NCBI GenBank assembly: GCA_903826865.1
Contig: CAIKGD010000070.1
Coordinates: forward strand, 1-64,000
Source of the DNA: an uncultured Verrucomicrobiota bacterium
GTDB taxonomy: Bacteria > Verrucomicrobiota > Kiritimatiellia > Kiritimatiellales > Tichowtungiaceae
Reading direction: 5' to 3'
DNA: 64,000 bases
Made by a program: the position numbers and the translations under genes. The number at the start of each line of letters is the position of its first letter. Positions within the stretch are counted from its first letter, which is position 1. Shown piece after piece: positions 1 to 9,276 of this stretch. The notes under the pieces are model-generated. The model had not been told where the DNA came from. It saw only the letters and a program-made list of their open reading frames with translations, and ran no database searches.

Positions 1-2535
1 CATCACCTGCGCCATCGTCTGTCCCCAGACGACTTTGCCCTTGCCGAGGCGATGCTCTGTGACCGTTTTACCGTCACAATCACCCCACAGTTCGGCAACC
101 AGCGCCTGCACCTCCGCGTCGCACTGCGGATAGCCGTTGAGGCTCGGTGATTTTAGCGGTGGCGGACCGACAAGAGTCAGGCCGTCGGCGACAAAATCGC
201 GGAGCTTGCGCAGCAGTTGCGGGGTCATGGTGCGATGCAGCTGGGACAGCAACTGCAACGGAGACTGGCGGTCATCCGGGCGGGGTGTCCGGGTACTGTC
301 CGCCGGGGGCAGCGTCTGCCCGAAGAGGTCTTCCTGGAGAGAGCTGTCCGGCTGGGATATAGACAGCATCCGGTAGCGCATGCCGCTTTTCAGCACGAGC
401 TCGCCGTTCTGCACTTCGGCCTCATTCAGCAATACATCGGCATTGATGCTGTCATAGTCATAGCCCGGCGGCAGTGCGGGATATATCTGAATGAATTGCG
501 CAGGCGAACTTTCGCCGCGGAACGCGGCGGCGTCCGCCACGAAGCGTCCCTGCTGAAGCATGAACTGGCTGCGGGCAAGATATTCCATCCACGCCCGCCC
601 CTGCTCCCACCAGGTGACGGTGCGGTCAAGGTGCGCTCCGTATTTATCCATCGTCATGCCCGGCCAGCGGTTGGTCCACGGCTGCAGCGCGTAACGGTGA
701 AAAATGAAGCGGTTGATGCCTTGACAGAACGCCCAGTCGCCGAGCGCCTTAAGCGAGTAAGGATCGTCCTGCCAGCGGCTGATGGTGGGGACTTTACCGG
801 GATCGGCAGTAAAGGCTTCCGCGCCGATCACCGGCTTTCCGTAAATATGCCCGACGGACGAAGCGAGCTTCGTGCTCAAAGGGATCATAGGATAGTTGTT
901 GACCCAGAACTCGCCCATCGGAATATCCGCAGCCTTGCCGCACAGCAGCGACTCGAACGGTCCGGCGTACGGCTCGATCGAGGCCGTGAGTCCGCGCTGA
1001 TGGCAGAGTTTCTGGAAATGTCCGTAGCAGTTGTCGGCAATCAGATCCGCTATCGTGCGCCGCATATCCCACAAAAACCGTTCCGAAGCTTCAGGGCTGT
1101 TCACCACGCGGCCGCTCACCGTGACCAGCCACGGCAGCGGATCGTAGCCGCGCCGTTTCAGGAATTCCTCCCGGAACTTCGGCGTCCAGTTCTGTTCGCG
1201 GGCCTCGTAGCTGTCCAGCAGCACGCTGTTTAAAACTTTGCCCCTGCCGGCCAGCGGGCCGAAATCGTCGAGAATTTTCTGCACATAACTGTTCCAGTGG
1301 ATATCCAGCGCCTCCGCGCTCATCTTGTCGCATTCCAGACCCAGACCGCCTTTGGGCGCGGGCTGATTCTCCCGCCCGGTCGGCGTATGCCCGATGCGCA
1401 GGATCGTCCACTGCCCGGCCGGCACATCCCAATCGAGCCGTCCGTCCGGTCTCATCCGGTCGAGGAGATTTATGATTTCACTGTGATTCACGGCAAGGCC
1501 GGGCGCGACCGAAGATGCGCCCAGCACCGGCGTTTTGTTCAGATACCCCTTGTTAATACCGCTTTTCGAGGACACATCATCAATGCGCAGGCAGGGACTG
1601 AATGAAATTTCCGCCATCTGAACAGCCCGGCTTTTTTTACTGAAAGCGATCCGGTAAAAGCGTGCCGAAACCGTATTTTTTTCCAGCGAAACAGACAGAC
1701 TGGTGAGGGGAAGCGGGTTTACAAAACAGAAAGTCCCTATGTCGTGAAACGTCAGGCCGTCCGCAGAAACCTGAACCGTGCCCGCCAGAGCGTTCGCTCC
1801 GCGGTCAATCCGGACGGATCGCGCCGTGACAGGCTCTTTAAATTCAAACTGGATGAACTGGTCTGCATTCTTGTCCGGTTCCGGGAGTGTAACCATCTTA
1901 TCCAGATCGCCGTCAAAAAGCAGCCGGCCTTTGAAATCAGGTGCACTGGCCGTCACCTTGGGCGACAGGGCCTGCATGGTCATGTTTTCGCCGACGGGGG
2001 TCGGGAAGGCCAGCACCTCGATGTCGCGGTAGCAACCAAGCATCGTCGGCGGTTGCGGCAGCACTTCCGAGAAATGCCGCGGCCCGCTGACGAAAACCTC
2101 GCTGGTGACCAGCTTCTGCATGGAATTTTCCGGCGTATTCCACGGGCCGCCGCTGGTTGCCCAGCCCGGACAGTTCTGGATGCAAAGTTCAAGACCCAGC
2201 CGGTCGGCCTCCGTCGCCGCGTACTTCATCATCCCGCGCCATTCCGGCGTAAGAATTTCGACCGGCCCGGCGGGAACCGCCTTTACAGCGTCACTGCCGG
2301 TGCGGCCGATGTTGAAAATCTGCACTCCGCCGATGCCGACGCGCTGCATGGCTTCGAGGTCGGCCGTGATACCTTCTTTCGTGACATTGCCGTTCATCCA
2401 ATGCCACCAGGTATGCGGCTTCGCCGAATCCGGGGGCGCTGTAAACCCTTTTTCCAGTTCGCCGGCACGGACGGCAAAACCCGCCACCCCGCAACACAGC
2501 AACAGCACCATCATCATTCCATTAGGCTTTTTCAT
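1..2535 (-). CDS. GH106-like alpha-L-rhamnosidase, 3' end outside window
   Basis: An open frame of 845 codons starts at the ATG at 2535 and runs off the left edge without a stop. The N-terminus is a signal peptide (KKP basic start, hydrophobic MMMVLLLCCGVAGFAV). It is followed by PHTWWHWMNGNVTKEGI and GIGGVQIFNIG, and later QNCPGWATSGG, LLDSYEA, QNWTPKFREEFLKRRGYD, IEPYAG and GAEAFT. These are the kind of conserved blocks seen in large GH106/rhamnosidase-like TIM-barrel enzymes of PVC and Bacteroidota bacteria. The expected role is secreted or periplasmic removal of alpha-L-rhamnose from plant or algal polysaccharide. Family members are usually about 1000-1100 residues, so roughly the last fifth is missing here. 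The family call is from memory of motifs; substrate is inferred. Confidence 0.82.
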   Translation of the reverse strand, partial: MKKPNGMMMVLLLCCGVAGFAVRAGELEKGFTAPPDSAKPHTWWHWMNGNVTKEGITADLEAMQRVGIGGVQIFNIGRTGSDAVKAVPAGPVEILTPEWRGMMKYAATEADRLGLELCIQNCPGWATSGGPWNTPENSMQKLVTSEVFVSGPRHFSEVLPQPPTMLGCYRDIEVLAFPTPVGENMTMQALSPKVTASAPDFKGRLLFDGDLDKMVTLPEPDKNADQFIQFEFKEPVTARSVRIDRGANALAGTVQVSADGLTFHDIGTFCFVNPLPLTSLSVSLEKNTVSARFYRIAFSKKSRAVQMAEISFSPCLRIDDVSSKSGINKGYLNKTPVLGASSVAPGLAVNHSEIINLLDRMRPDGRLDWDVPAGQWTILRIGHTPTGRENQPAPKGGLGLECDKMSAEALDIHWNSYVQKILDDFGPLAGRGKVLNSVLLDSYEAREQNWTPKFREEFLKRRGYDPLPWLVTVSGRVVNSPEASERFLWDMRRTIADLIADNCYGHFQKLCHQRGLTASIEPYAGPFESLLCGKAADIPMGEFWVNNYPMIPLSTKLASSVGHIYGKPVIGAEAFTADPGKVPTISRWQDDPYSLKALGDWAFCQGINRFIFHRYALQPWTNRWPGMTMDKYGAHLDRTVTWWEQGRAWMEYLARSQFMLQQGRFVADAAAFRGESSPAQFIQIYPALPPGYDYDSINADVLLNEAEVQNGELVLKSGMRYRMLSISQPDSSLQEDLFGQTLPPADSTRTPRPDDRQSPLQLLSQLHRTMTPQLLRKLRDFVADGLTLVGPPPLKSPSLNGYPQCDAEVQALVAELWGDCDGKTVTEHRLGKGKVVWGQTMAQVM

Positions 2536-2636
2536 GTTTTTCTTCCCCTGTATGTCTGTTTACTTCACATCCAGCTGCACTGCCGGCTGCACCGCCGCCG
2601 AACCGGGAAGTGCTCCTGCCAGAGCCGGAACATAAC

Positions 2637-2657
2637 TTGTCTGCCTCTTTCAGACAA
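2637..2657. promoter_or_regulatory. Perfect inverted repeat upstream of the GH106-like gene
   Basis: TTGTCTG and CAGACAA are separated by seven bases and followed by an AT-rich stretch. The site lies about 100 bp upstream of the GH106-like start and 135 bp upstream of the divergent kinase gene. It could be a regulator-binding palindrome. The half-site TTGTCT resembles the direct repeat found after the AraC gene at 16950-16985. No experimental or comparative support is available. Confidence 0.3.
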
Positions 2658-2791
2658 AATATTAAATTAAAAATCAAATTAACGGCATGAGATTTTGAAT
2701 CAAGGGGGTTCCCGCGAACTCCCGCCCGGTTTTTTGTGGGATTTTTCCGGGCAACTGCATAGACTGCTCTCAAACGCAGGAAACCAAAACG

Positions 2792-5700
2792 ATGTTCGGT
2801 TCTAAATTATTTACCCGTTCCGGCCTGATTCTCCTTCTGGCTATAACAGTCTACGCGGCGCTCATTTCAGGACATGCGCTGCGCATATCCCGCAATGAAG
2901 AAAAAAAGGTTATAGCCGGACTGGATCACGAGCTGCTGAAGGCCGCCCGCAGCATTCCGCACCTGATCGCGCCTGATTTTTTCGACCGTGCCGTACAGCC
3001 CGGCACTATTTCCGAAGCGGAGGACCGGGCGAATATCAAACAACTGACCCGCATCGCCGACGATCTGGATCTGTCGTATCTTTACACGCTCGTTTATACA
3101 AACGGCAACGTCTATATCACCAGTTCCAGTGCCTCTAAAGAAGAGCGTCAGAAACAAACTGAAGTCCGCTATTTCACTCCCTATCCGGAAACAGCGGAAT
3201 ATGTCCGGAAGGCCGTCGAATCCGGGGCCCCCGTTTTCAATACCTACACGGATCGCTGGGGCACTTTCCGGCATGTTTACATTCCGCTGCGCAATAAACA
3301 GGGTCTTCCATACATTCTGGCCGCTGATCATGACATCGGACGCATTTCCGGGCTGTTGAAACAGCAAACCGGTGAAACAGTTTTTGTATCACTTCTTTTT
3401 ATTCTGGCGGGCGTACCTTTTCTGCTCGCCTACCGGCTGGTCAGCAAATACAACGCGCGGCGGCTGAAAGCCCTCAATTTGCAATTGACGGAAGATATAA
3501 AAATCCGTCGTCAGGCAGAGACGGAGCTGGTCAAGAGCGAAGAAAAGTTCCGCCTGCTTATCGAAAACTCCCACGACATCATCTATACGATGAGCACAGA
3601 TGGAATTCTTGACTACGTTTCACCTGCCTGGACCGTGCTGCTGGGGCATCCGGCGGATCAGATAGAAGGACGGCCTTTCCAGCCATTCATCCATCCGGAT
3701 GATCTTCCGGCGTGCATGGTCTGGTTCAGTAAAGTGATCAAGACGGGACAACGGCAGGCGGGCATCGAATACCGCGTAAAGCATATTGACGGAACCTGGC
3801 GCTGGCACACCTCAAGCGCGGTTCCCTTTACGGGTAAAGACGGTCATGTCACTGGATATTACGGTATTGCCACCGACATCACCGAACGTAGAAACCGGGA
3901 AAAGGAACTGGAGCTGGCCAAGCAACGGCTCGAAATGACCCAGTTCGCGCTCGACCATGCCTCCGCCGAAGCATTATGGATCGACTCTGACGGCCTGTTT
4001 GTCTATGCGAATATAAATGCCTGCGAAAAACTCGGCTACACCCGGGAGGAACTGATCGGTCTTTCCATTTCTGAAATTGACCCGAACTTACCTGCCGGAA
4101 CCTGGTCGGCGTACTGGGAGAACCGGAGAAAAACAGTCTCCAAGGTCTTTGAATCCTGCCATAAAACCAAAGATGGCCGTATTTTCCCTGTTGAGATTTA
4201 CTCCAACCTCATCCGCTTCGGCGACAAAGAATATACCTGTACGTTCTCGCACGATATCACCGAACGCAAACAGATGCAGACCGCACTCGAGAACCGGATT
4301 GTGGCGCTCACCCGTCCGTTAGATCAGTCTGCAAACATCACCGTTGAAGAATTATTTGATCTCGCCGAATTTCAGCGCATACAGGATGAATTTTCCGCCG
4401 CCACCGGCGTAACTTCCGTTATTTCCAATCTGGACGGAACAGACATTACCACGAGCAGTAACAGCTCTACCCTTTGCGGACAGATCATCCGTAATACTGA
4501 AAAGGGCTGCGCAAACTGCAACAGATCCAATGCGGCGCTCAGACAGGTCGTCGATCCAAAAGGTCCGATTACGCACCGCTGCCTGAGCGCCGGACTATGG
4601 GATGGATGTGTAAACATTATGATCGGAGACCGGCACATTGCTGACTGGATGATCGGTCAGGTTCGTGATGAGACCCATACGGAAGAACAGGCGCTCCAAT
4701 ATGCCCGGGAAATCGGCGCGGATGAACAGACCTATCTGGAGGCTTTCCGGAAACTTCCCTGTATGTCCGGCGAGCACTTTAAACAGATTGCACAGACCCT
4801 GTTTACACTGGCCAACCAGCTCTCCGTCTCCGCCTACCAGAACATCCAGCAGGCCCGGTTCATCGCCGAACGTCAACAAGCTGAAGAAAAACTCCTGCGG
4901 CTGTCAACGGCGATCAATCAGACGGCAGAGGCGGTGGTTGTCACGGATGCACAGGGAATCATTCAGTATGTCAACCCGGCCTTCGAATTTATTACGGGTT
5001 ATCTGCAGGAAGAAACCGCCGGAAAATCCAGCAACCTGCTCAAAAGCGGCAGGCACGACGAAGCTTTTCACCGCAATCTCTGGCAGACCATCACTGCCGG
5101 ACAGACCTGGACGGGACAGTTAATCAATAAACGCAAAAACGGCATTCTCTACATCGAAAAGGCCTCCATTTCGCCGGTATGCAACCCGAACGGCGCCATC
5201 GTGAACTATGTAGCCGTCAAGCGGGATATTACTAACGAGCTGAATAAAGAGGAGCAGTTCCGTCAATCCGAGAAGATGCAGGCCGTCGGTCAGCTGGCGG
5301 GCGGTATAGCGCATGACTTTAACAACATCCTGCAGGCCATTCTCGGATTCAGCGAACTTCTGCTGGACCGGCTGAAGGCGGAAACACCGGAGTACAATAA
5401 TGTGTCTGAAATCAAAAAGGCAGCAGCCCGGGCAGCCGATCTGACCCGCCAGCTGCTGGCGTTCAGCCGTAAACAGTACTCTGAAAAGAAACGGTTCAAT
5501 ATCAACACCGTCATCCGGGACACTGACGTACTGCTCCATCTGCTGCTGGGCGATAAGATCATCTGCGTATTTGATCTGGCACAGAACCTGAATCCGATTG
5601 ATGCCGATCCGGGGCAGATGACGCAGATCATCATGAATCTGGCCATCAACGCCCGGGATGCCATGCCGCAAAGCGGACGGTTGACCATCAGCACCGAAAA

Positions 5701-6397
5701 TATCCGGTTGAACGTCCGGGATACCGCTGTTATTCCCGGATCCGACCCCGGAGAATTTGTCTGTCTGGCATTGACAGACACGGGGTGCGGCATGAGTCAG
5801 GAAGTGAAAGATCATCTCTTCGAGCCGTTCTTCACCACTAAAGAACCGGGCAAGGGAACCGGACTGGGACTCTCCGTCATTTACGGCATCGTTAAACAGC
5901 ACAAAGGGTGGATCAATGTGTACAGCGAAGAAGGTTCCGGCACCACCGTCAAAGTGTACTTCCCGGCCGCCGGATCAGACCCCGCCCGGCCGGCCGGGGA
6001 ACCTCCCGTCTCTGGTGAACGCAACGGAAGGATTCTGCTGGTTGAAGATGATTCCGACATGTGCAATCTGGTCGCCCGTATTCTGCAGGATGCCGGCTAT
6101 TCGACTTTTGCCGCCGCAACATATACTGAGGCTCTGCAGACGTTCGAGGGCGAAAAGAGCCGGTTCGACCTGCTTTTCAGCGACATTGTTCTGCCGGATC
6201 GCAACGGCATCGAACTGGCCGATGAAATCCGCAAAAAAACTCCGGCACTGCCGGTTCTGCTGTACAGCGGCTATAGAGATCAGCGTGAACGCTGGAGCAA
6301 TCTTGAAAGCAAGGGCTATCACTTCCTGCAAAAACCTTTCACCATCACCACCCTGCTCGCGGCGGTTTACGACGCTCTGGAGAAAGCAAGTAAATGA
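2792..6397 (+). CDS. Hybrid sensor histidine kinase with PAS and PocR domains
   Basis: This 1201-residue membrane-bound sensor has TM1 near residues 11-29, an extracytoplasmic sensor of about 165 residues, and TM2 near 197-216. PAS domains follow at about 247-365 and 375-493. A PocR-type ligand domain spans about 520-690, with Cys562, Cys573, Cys576, Cys597 and Cys606. A third PAS lies at about 698-815. The kinase core has the phospho-acceptor His841 (GGIAHDFNNIL), N box NLAINARDAM and G boxes DTGCGM and GKGTGLGLS. A C-terminal receiver at about 1075-1195 carries Asp1131 (LLFSDIVLP). It presumably autophosphorylates and passes phosphate to its own receiver and perhaps to the receiver protein encoded 12 bp downstream. 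The ligand is unknown; PocR domains are known to bind small hydrocarbon-type ligands in some regulators. Confidence 0.93.
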   Translation: MFGSKLFTRSGLILLLAITVYAALISGHALRISRNEEKKVIAGLDHELLKAARSIPHLIAPDFFDRAVQPGTISEAEDRANIKQLTRIADDLDLSYLYTLVYTNGNVYITSSSASKEERQKQTEVRYFTPYPETAEYVRKAVESGAPVFNTYTDRWGTFRHVYIPLRNKQGLPYILAADHDIGRISGLLKQQTGETVFVSLLFILAGVPFLLAYRLVSKYNARRLKALNLQLTEDIKIRRQAETELVKSEEKFRLLIENSHDIIYTMSTDGILDYVSPAWTVLLGHPADQIEGRPFQPFIHPDDLPACMVWFSKVIKTGQRQAGIEYRVKHIDGTWRWHTSSAVPFTGKDGHVTGYYGIATDITERRNREKELELAKQRLEMTQFALDHASAEALWIDSDGLFVYANINACEKLGYTREELIGLSISEIDPNLPAGTWSAYWENRRKTVSKVFESCHKTKDGRIFPVEIYSNLIRFGDKEYTCTFSHDITERKQMQTALENRIVALTRPLDQSANITVEELFDLAEFQRIQDEFSAATGVTSVISNLDGTDITTSSNSSTLCGQIIRNTEKGCANCNRSNAALRQVVDPKGPITHRCLSAGLWDGCVNIMIGDRHIADWMIGQVRDETHTEEQALQYAREIGADEQTYLEAFRKLPCMSGEHFKQIAQTLFTLANQLSVSAYQNIQQARFIAERQQAEEKLLRLSTAINQTAEAVVVTDAQGIIQYVNPAFEFITGYLQEETAGKSSNLLKSGRHDEAFHRNLWQTITAGQTWTGQLINKRKNGILYIEKASISPVCNPNGAIVNYVAVKRDITNELNKEEQFRQSEKMQAVGQLAGGIAHDFNNILQAILGFSELLLDRLKAETPEYNNVSEIKKAAARAADLTRQLLAFSRKQYSEKKRFNINTVIRDTDVLLHLLLGDKIICVFDLAQNLNPIDADPGQMTQIIMNLAINARDAMPQSGRLTISTENIRLNVRDTAVIPGSDPGEFVCLALTDTGCGMSQEVKDHLFEPFFTTKEPGKGTGLGLSVIYGIVKQHKGWINVYSEEGSGTTVKVYFPAAGSDPARPAGEPPVSGERNGRILLVEDDSDMCNLVARILQDAGYSTFAAATYTEALQTFEGEKSRFDLLFSDIVLPDRNGIELADEIRKKTPALPVLLYSGYRDQRERWSNLESKGYHFLQKPFTITTLLAAVYDALEKASK

Positions 6398-6409
6398 GGA
6401 ACCGGCTAT

Positions 6410-6835
6410 ATGTCACATATTTTAATCATTGATGACGACCTCTCAATACAGCGGCTGTTTAAACAGTTTTTGGAAGGTGCGGGTTACAGCATTTCATCAG
6501 CTTCCGACGGTCGCGAAGGCATGCTCCTGATGAAGCAGAAAAAACCTGATCTTATCATTACCGATATCATGATGCCTGAAATGGACGGATTGGAAGTCGT
6601 CCGCAATATCAACAATACCTGCCCCGGACTGCCGGTCATCGCGATTTCCGGAGGAATGCGCGGCATGCCGATAAACTTTCTGCCGCACGCCAAAAAATTC
6701 GGAGCCTGCCGGACTTTCGAAAAACCGGTTTCACTGGCTGCTCTGCTTAAAGCCGTCCGGGAACTGCTCGGTACGTCTGCAGAAAAAACCGATTCCGGCT
6801 ATTTGCCTTCGCCGGGATCCGGCTTCTCAAAATAG
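6410..6835 (+). CDS. Single-domain response regulator (CheY-like receiver)
   Basis: This 141-residue receiver has the acidic pocket (IIDDD, residues 6-10), phospho-acceptor Asp52 in LIITDIMMPEMDG and the conserved Lys105 in FEKPV. There is no output domain, only a short tail of about 20 residues. It starts 12 bp after the hybrid kinase stop, so the two are almost certainly co-transcribed and probably form a phosphorelay. Its 3' end overlaps the convergent lipoprotein gene by 37 bp, leaving no room for a separate terminator. Confidence 0.92.
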   Translation: MSHILIIDDDLSIQRLFKQFLEGAGYSISSASDGREGMLLMKQKKPDLIITDIMMPEMDGLEVVRNINNTCPGLPVIAISGGMRGMPINFLPHAKKFGACRTFEKPVSLAALLKAVRELLGTSAEKTDSGYLPSPGSGFSK

Positions 6836-7755
6836 ACCTCTCCGGCCTGCGGGCAGACGGTCACCCTGTAATTCCGCAGCAGGCGTGCGCCGATGCGTGT
6901 TCCGCCGGATGAATCAGCAACGGCAGGAGCGGTAAAAAGCAGATCATCCGCCAGCGCAACGGAAGAGACCGCCGCCGCACCATCCGTTGCAAACTCAAAA
7001 TCGCCTGCCGGATCAATGAGAATAAGGCTCTCTTTGCCTGCGACCATGCCGCGCACCGCACAGGCTCCGGCGTGTTTAACGAGCGGAATCTTCGCGATGA
7101 GTGTTGCAGGATCCGGCGCGTAACCGGTTTTGGCAGTTGAAAGAAGAATTTTGCCAGTGGAATAATCCAGCTGAATCTGTTCGATTTTCTGGAGCACATC
7201 CCAGCCCAGTACACCTTTGATTTCAGGTTTTTCTATACCGCGCGCCAACGGGCCGAGAAACCCGGTCGCCAGGCGCACATAAACCGGCACAAATTCAATA
7301 GAGAGCTGCTCAAAATGAATTGACGGAACCATGGAGATGCAGCCGGCAATCTCCTCGCCGGGACGATTAACCACCTGAGCCGTGCGCTCACTGACCGGCA
7401 GCGTGCCGAGCTTTTGCGCCAAATTAAAATCAAACCAGCTGGCCGACGTGCTGAAATCCAGCAACATCAGCGTCTCCAGTCCTAAATTCCCCTTCATCAC
7501 CACCACCGGACGAAGCGGCTTGTCGGCCTTCATCAGCAGCGCCGCGCCCTGATTAGGGTGCACCCTTGTGCCGCCGCGATATTCCACTCCGCCGGGCGTC
7601 TGATAAATACTGAAACCGTAAATGCGCGGGTCACGCACTTTGGCGAAATAGGCCGACCGCTCCTTCCACGAAACCGGTTTGGTTTCCGTGGTCTTGCAGG
7701 CGGCTGAGAGCAACAGCAGTGCGCTCATAAAAAAGAGACCGGCTTTTGTTTTCAT
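6799..7755 (-). CDS. Lipoprotein with degenerate retropepsin-like fold
   Basis: A 318-residue protein with a lipoprotein-type signal ending LLLLSAAC (Cys20; position -3 is Ser, slightly atypical). The body shows features of retroviral-type aspartyl protease domains. LMLLDFSTSASWFDF sits at the place of the catalytic D-[TS]-G-A loop. GVLGWDVL followed by IQLDYSTGKILL matches the G-x-LG-x-D and flap-to-barrel segment. A second LILIDPAGDFEFA loop near the C-terminus suggests a tandem second domain. Neither loop has a canonical DTG/DSG, so catalysis is doubtful. The start overlaps the stop of the upstream gene (ATGA), so it is translationally coupled in the pyrK-pyrD run. The fold assignment is inferred. 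Confidence 0.6.
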   Translation of the reverse strand: MKTKAGLFFMSALLLLSAACKTTETKPVSWKERSAYFAKVRDPRIYGFSIYQTPGGVEYRGGTRVHPNQGAALLMKADKPLRPVVVMKGNLGLETLMLLDFSTSASWFDFNLAQKLGTLPVSERTAQVVNRPGEEIAGCISMVPSIHFEQLSIEFVPVYVRLATGFLGPLARGIEKPEIKGVLGWDVLQKIEQIQLDYSTGKILLSTAKTGYAPDPATLIAKIPLVKHAGACAVRGMVAGKESLILIDPAGDFEFATDGAAAVSSVALADDLLFTAPAVADSSGGTRIGARLLRNYRVTVCPQAGEVYFEKPDPGEGK

Positions 7756-8324
7756 CAGGGTTCCTTTCGTTCCGCCGAAGGGCGGCGTCCATCAAATGTA
7801 TCAAGCAGGTAAAAGATATCATGACTGTCATCGGAGATCGAACAAATCAGCAATCCTTCGGTGAGCGCGAAGCGGATCCGCATCCACGAAGGAAGCGCCG
7901 GATCGCTGTACTGCCAGATCGGCCATGCACCGTAAGAACGTGTCGGCTTTATTCCTTCAGGCGGGAAAAGCGCAAGCTGCCAGCGAAGCAGTAAAGCGCG
8001 CGAACCGACAGCACTGACGGCAATCCAGGCATCGCGACGGTCGCGTCCGCCAAGCGATACAGAAGCCACGGTTAGCGGACTCTTTTTCAATATTTGGCCT
8101 GCCGACGGCAGACACCAAAGTCCGGAAACGCCGGTACTGTTTCTTCCAAGGTTTGGAAAAAATGAGAGAAACCAGCCGGGCGTCGCGCTGCGGTAAACAA
8201 TCTGAGCATGAGCCGGAACCGGCTGGAGCGTCCGCAGTGCCGAGGGCGACACGTAAACGATCCAGCCAATCACAGAAAAAGCGAGCAGTACGATCAGCAC
8301 ATAGACGGTAAGGCGGCGCATCAT
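7755..8324 (-). CDS. Membrane-anchored protein of unknown function
   Basis: I do not recognise this 189-residue protein. It has one N-terminal membrane segment (VYVLIVLLAFSVIGWIVYV, about residues 7-25) and then a soluble, probably periplasmic domain rich in aromatic residues with a mixed beta pattern. The start overlaps the pyrD stop and the stop overlaps the start of the lipoprotein gene, each by an ATGA. It is therefore firmly part of that operon and may act with the lipoprotein at the envelope. The palindrome TTCCAAGGTTTGGAA at 8144-8158 lies within it and encodes part of FFPNLGRN. Confidence 0.7.
   Translation of the reverse strand: MMRRLTVYVLIVLLAFSVIGWIVYVSPSALRTLQPVPAHAQIVYRSATPGWFLSFFPNLGRNSTGVSGLWCLPSAGQILKKSPLTVASVSLGGRDRRDAWIAVSAVGSRALLLRWQLALFPPEGIKPTRSYGAWPIWQYSDPALPSWMRIRFALTEGLLICSISDDSHDIFYLLDTFDGRRPSAERKEP
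8144..8159. repeat. Copy of TTCCAA-N3/4-TGGAA intragenic palindrome
   Basis: TTCCAAGGTTTGGAAA reads as a near-perfect inverted repeat inside a coding region. Closely similar copies lie in guaA (24345-24363), tsaB (36970-36986) and phr (45738-45754), with looser versions in aroB (33602-33620 and 34031-34048). Confidence 0.5.
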
Positions 8325-9223
8325 ACCCGAACCGTTCCCTTAAGTTCCGCGACCGAACCGAGGCCTTTGGCGGCCATCCACTTTTCCATTCCTTCGATTA
8401 CGCGCACGGCAGTAGAGGGATCGGTGAAGCTGGCGGTGCCGACGGCAACCGCTGAAGCGCCGGCGATGATAAATTCAAGCGCGTCTTCGGAGCTGCAGAT
8501 TCCGCCCATTCCAATGATTGGAATTTTGATTGCCTTGGCGGCTTCCCATACCAGTTTGATAGCGATCGGCTTGATCGCCGGGCCGGAAAGTCCACCGGTA
8601 CGGTTGGCGAGCTGCGGCTTGCGCGTCTCGATGTTGATCGCCATGGCCGGATAGGAATTCATGATCGAGACCGCATCGGCACCGCACTCTTCAGCGGCAC
8701 GGGCAAATACCTTGATGTCCGCCACATTCGGCGCGAGCTTGATGATGAGCGGTTTCTGAGTCCGGACACGGACCGCATCAACAACGGTGCGGAAAAGATT
8801 ACAGTCCGTTCCGTAGAGAGCCCCGCCCTCTTTGACATTCGGACAGGATACGTTGACCTCCAGTGCACTGATTCGCGCCTGCTCATTAAAAATCTCCGCG
8901 ACGCGGCCGTAGTCTTCAACAGTTCTGCCCCAGATATTGACAATAAGCGGCACGCGGTAATTTTCGAAGAACGGCAGATATTTTTTGATAAAGCCTTGCG
9001 CGCCGGGACCGGGCAGACCGATGGCGTTAAGCATACCGCCGGACGTTTCAAACGTGCGCGGCGTGGAATTGCCAATATGCGGTTCGGTGCAGATACCTTT
9101 GACCGTAATCGCGCCGAGCCGGTCGAGATCAATCAGATCGGCGTATTCCGGGCCGTAGCCGAAGGTGCCGGAGGCGACCGTCACCGGGTTCTTCATGGTC
9201 AGCGAACCGATACGAACAGCCAT
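8321..9223 (-). CDS. pyrD: Dihydroorotate dehydrogenase class 1B, catalytic subunit
   Basis: FMN enzyme oxidising dihydroorotate to orotate in pyrimidine synthesis; in class 1B it works with PyrK to pass electrons to NAD+. Visible motifs are NPVTVASGTFGYG near the start, VNVSCPNVKEGG with the active-site Cys typical of 1B enzymes, KLAPNV, GGLSGPAIKPIA, and the phosphate/FMN-binding GMGGI and GASAVAVGTA. I place the start at ATG 9223 (MAVRIGSLTMKNP) because that matches the usual family N-terminus and gives 300 residues. A GTG at 9280 in the same frame would add 19 residues, read partly from a GGGGAGC-type repeat. pyrK lies upstream, separated by the IVP-type gene. Confidence 0.95.
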   Translation of the reverse strand: MAVRIGSLTMKNPVTVASGTFGYGPEYADLIDLDRLGAITVKGICTEPHIGNSTPRTFETSGGMLNAIGLPGPGAQGFIKKYLPFFENYRVPLIVNIWGRTVEDYGRVAEIFNEQARISALEVNVSCPNVKEGGALYGTDCNLFRTVVDAVRVRTQKPLIIKLAPNVADIKVFARAAEECGADAVSIMNSYPAMAINIETRKPQLANRTGGLSGPAIKPIAIKLVWEAAKAIKIPIIGMGGICSSEDALEFIIAGASAVAVGTASFTDPSTAVRVIEGMEKWMAAKGLGSVAELKGTVRV

Positions 9224-9237
9224 ATCCGGCTGTTCGG

Positions 9238-9266
9238 GCCGGGAGCGGGGAGCGGGGAACGGGGAG
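9238..9266. repeat. GGGGAGC heptamer repeat before pyrD
   Basis: About four imperfect copies of the heptamer GGGGAGC/GGGGAAC lie between the four-helix-bundle gene and the pyrD start. The same unit recurs just after pyrK (9662-9683), inside pyrK (9928-9970) and inside the ABC-F gene (48084-48137). Confidence 0.8.
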
Positions 9267-9276
9267 TTCGCTTTCT

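Noticed and set aside
217-2670. Plus-strand frames covering the first 2.6 kb
   Set aside because: The minus-strand frame through this region reads as a continuous GH106-like enzyme with signal peptide and conserved blocks; the plus frames have none.
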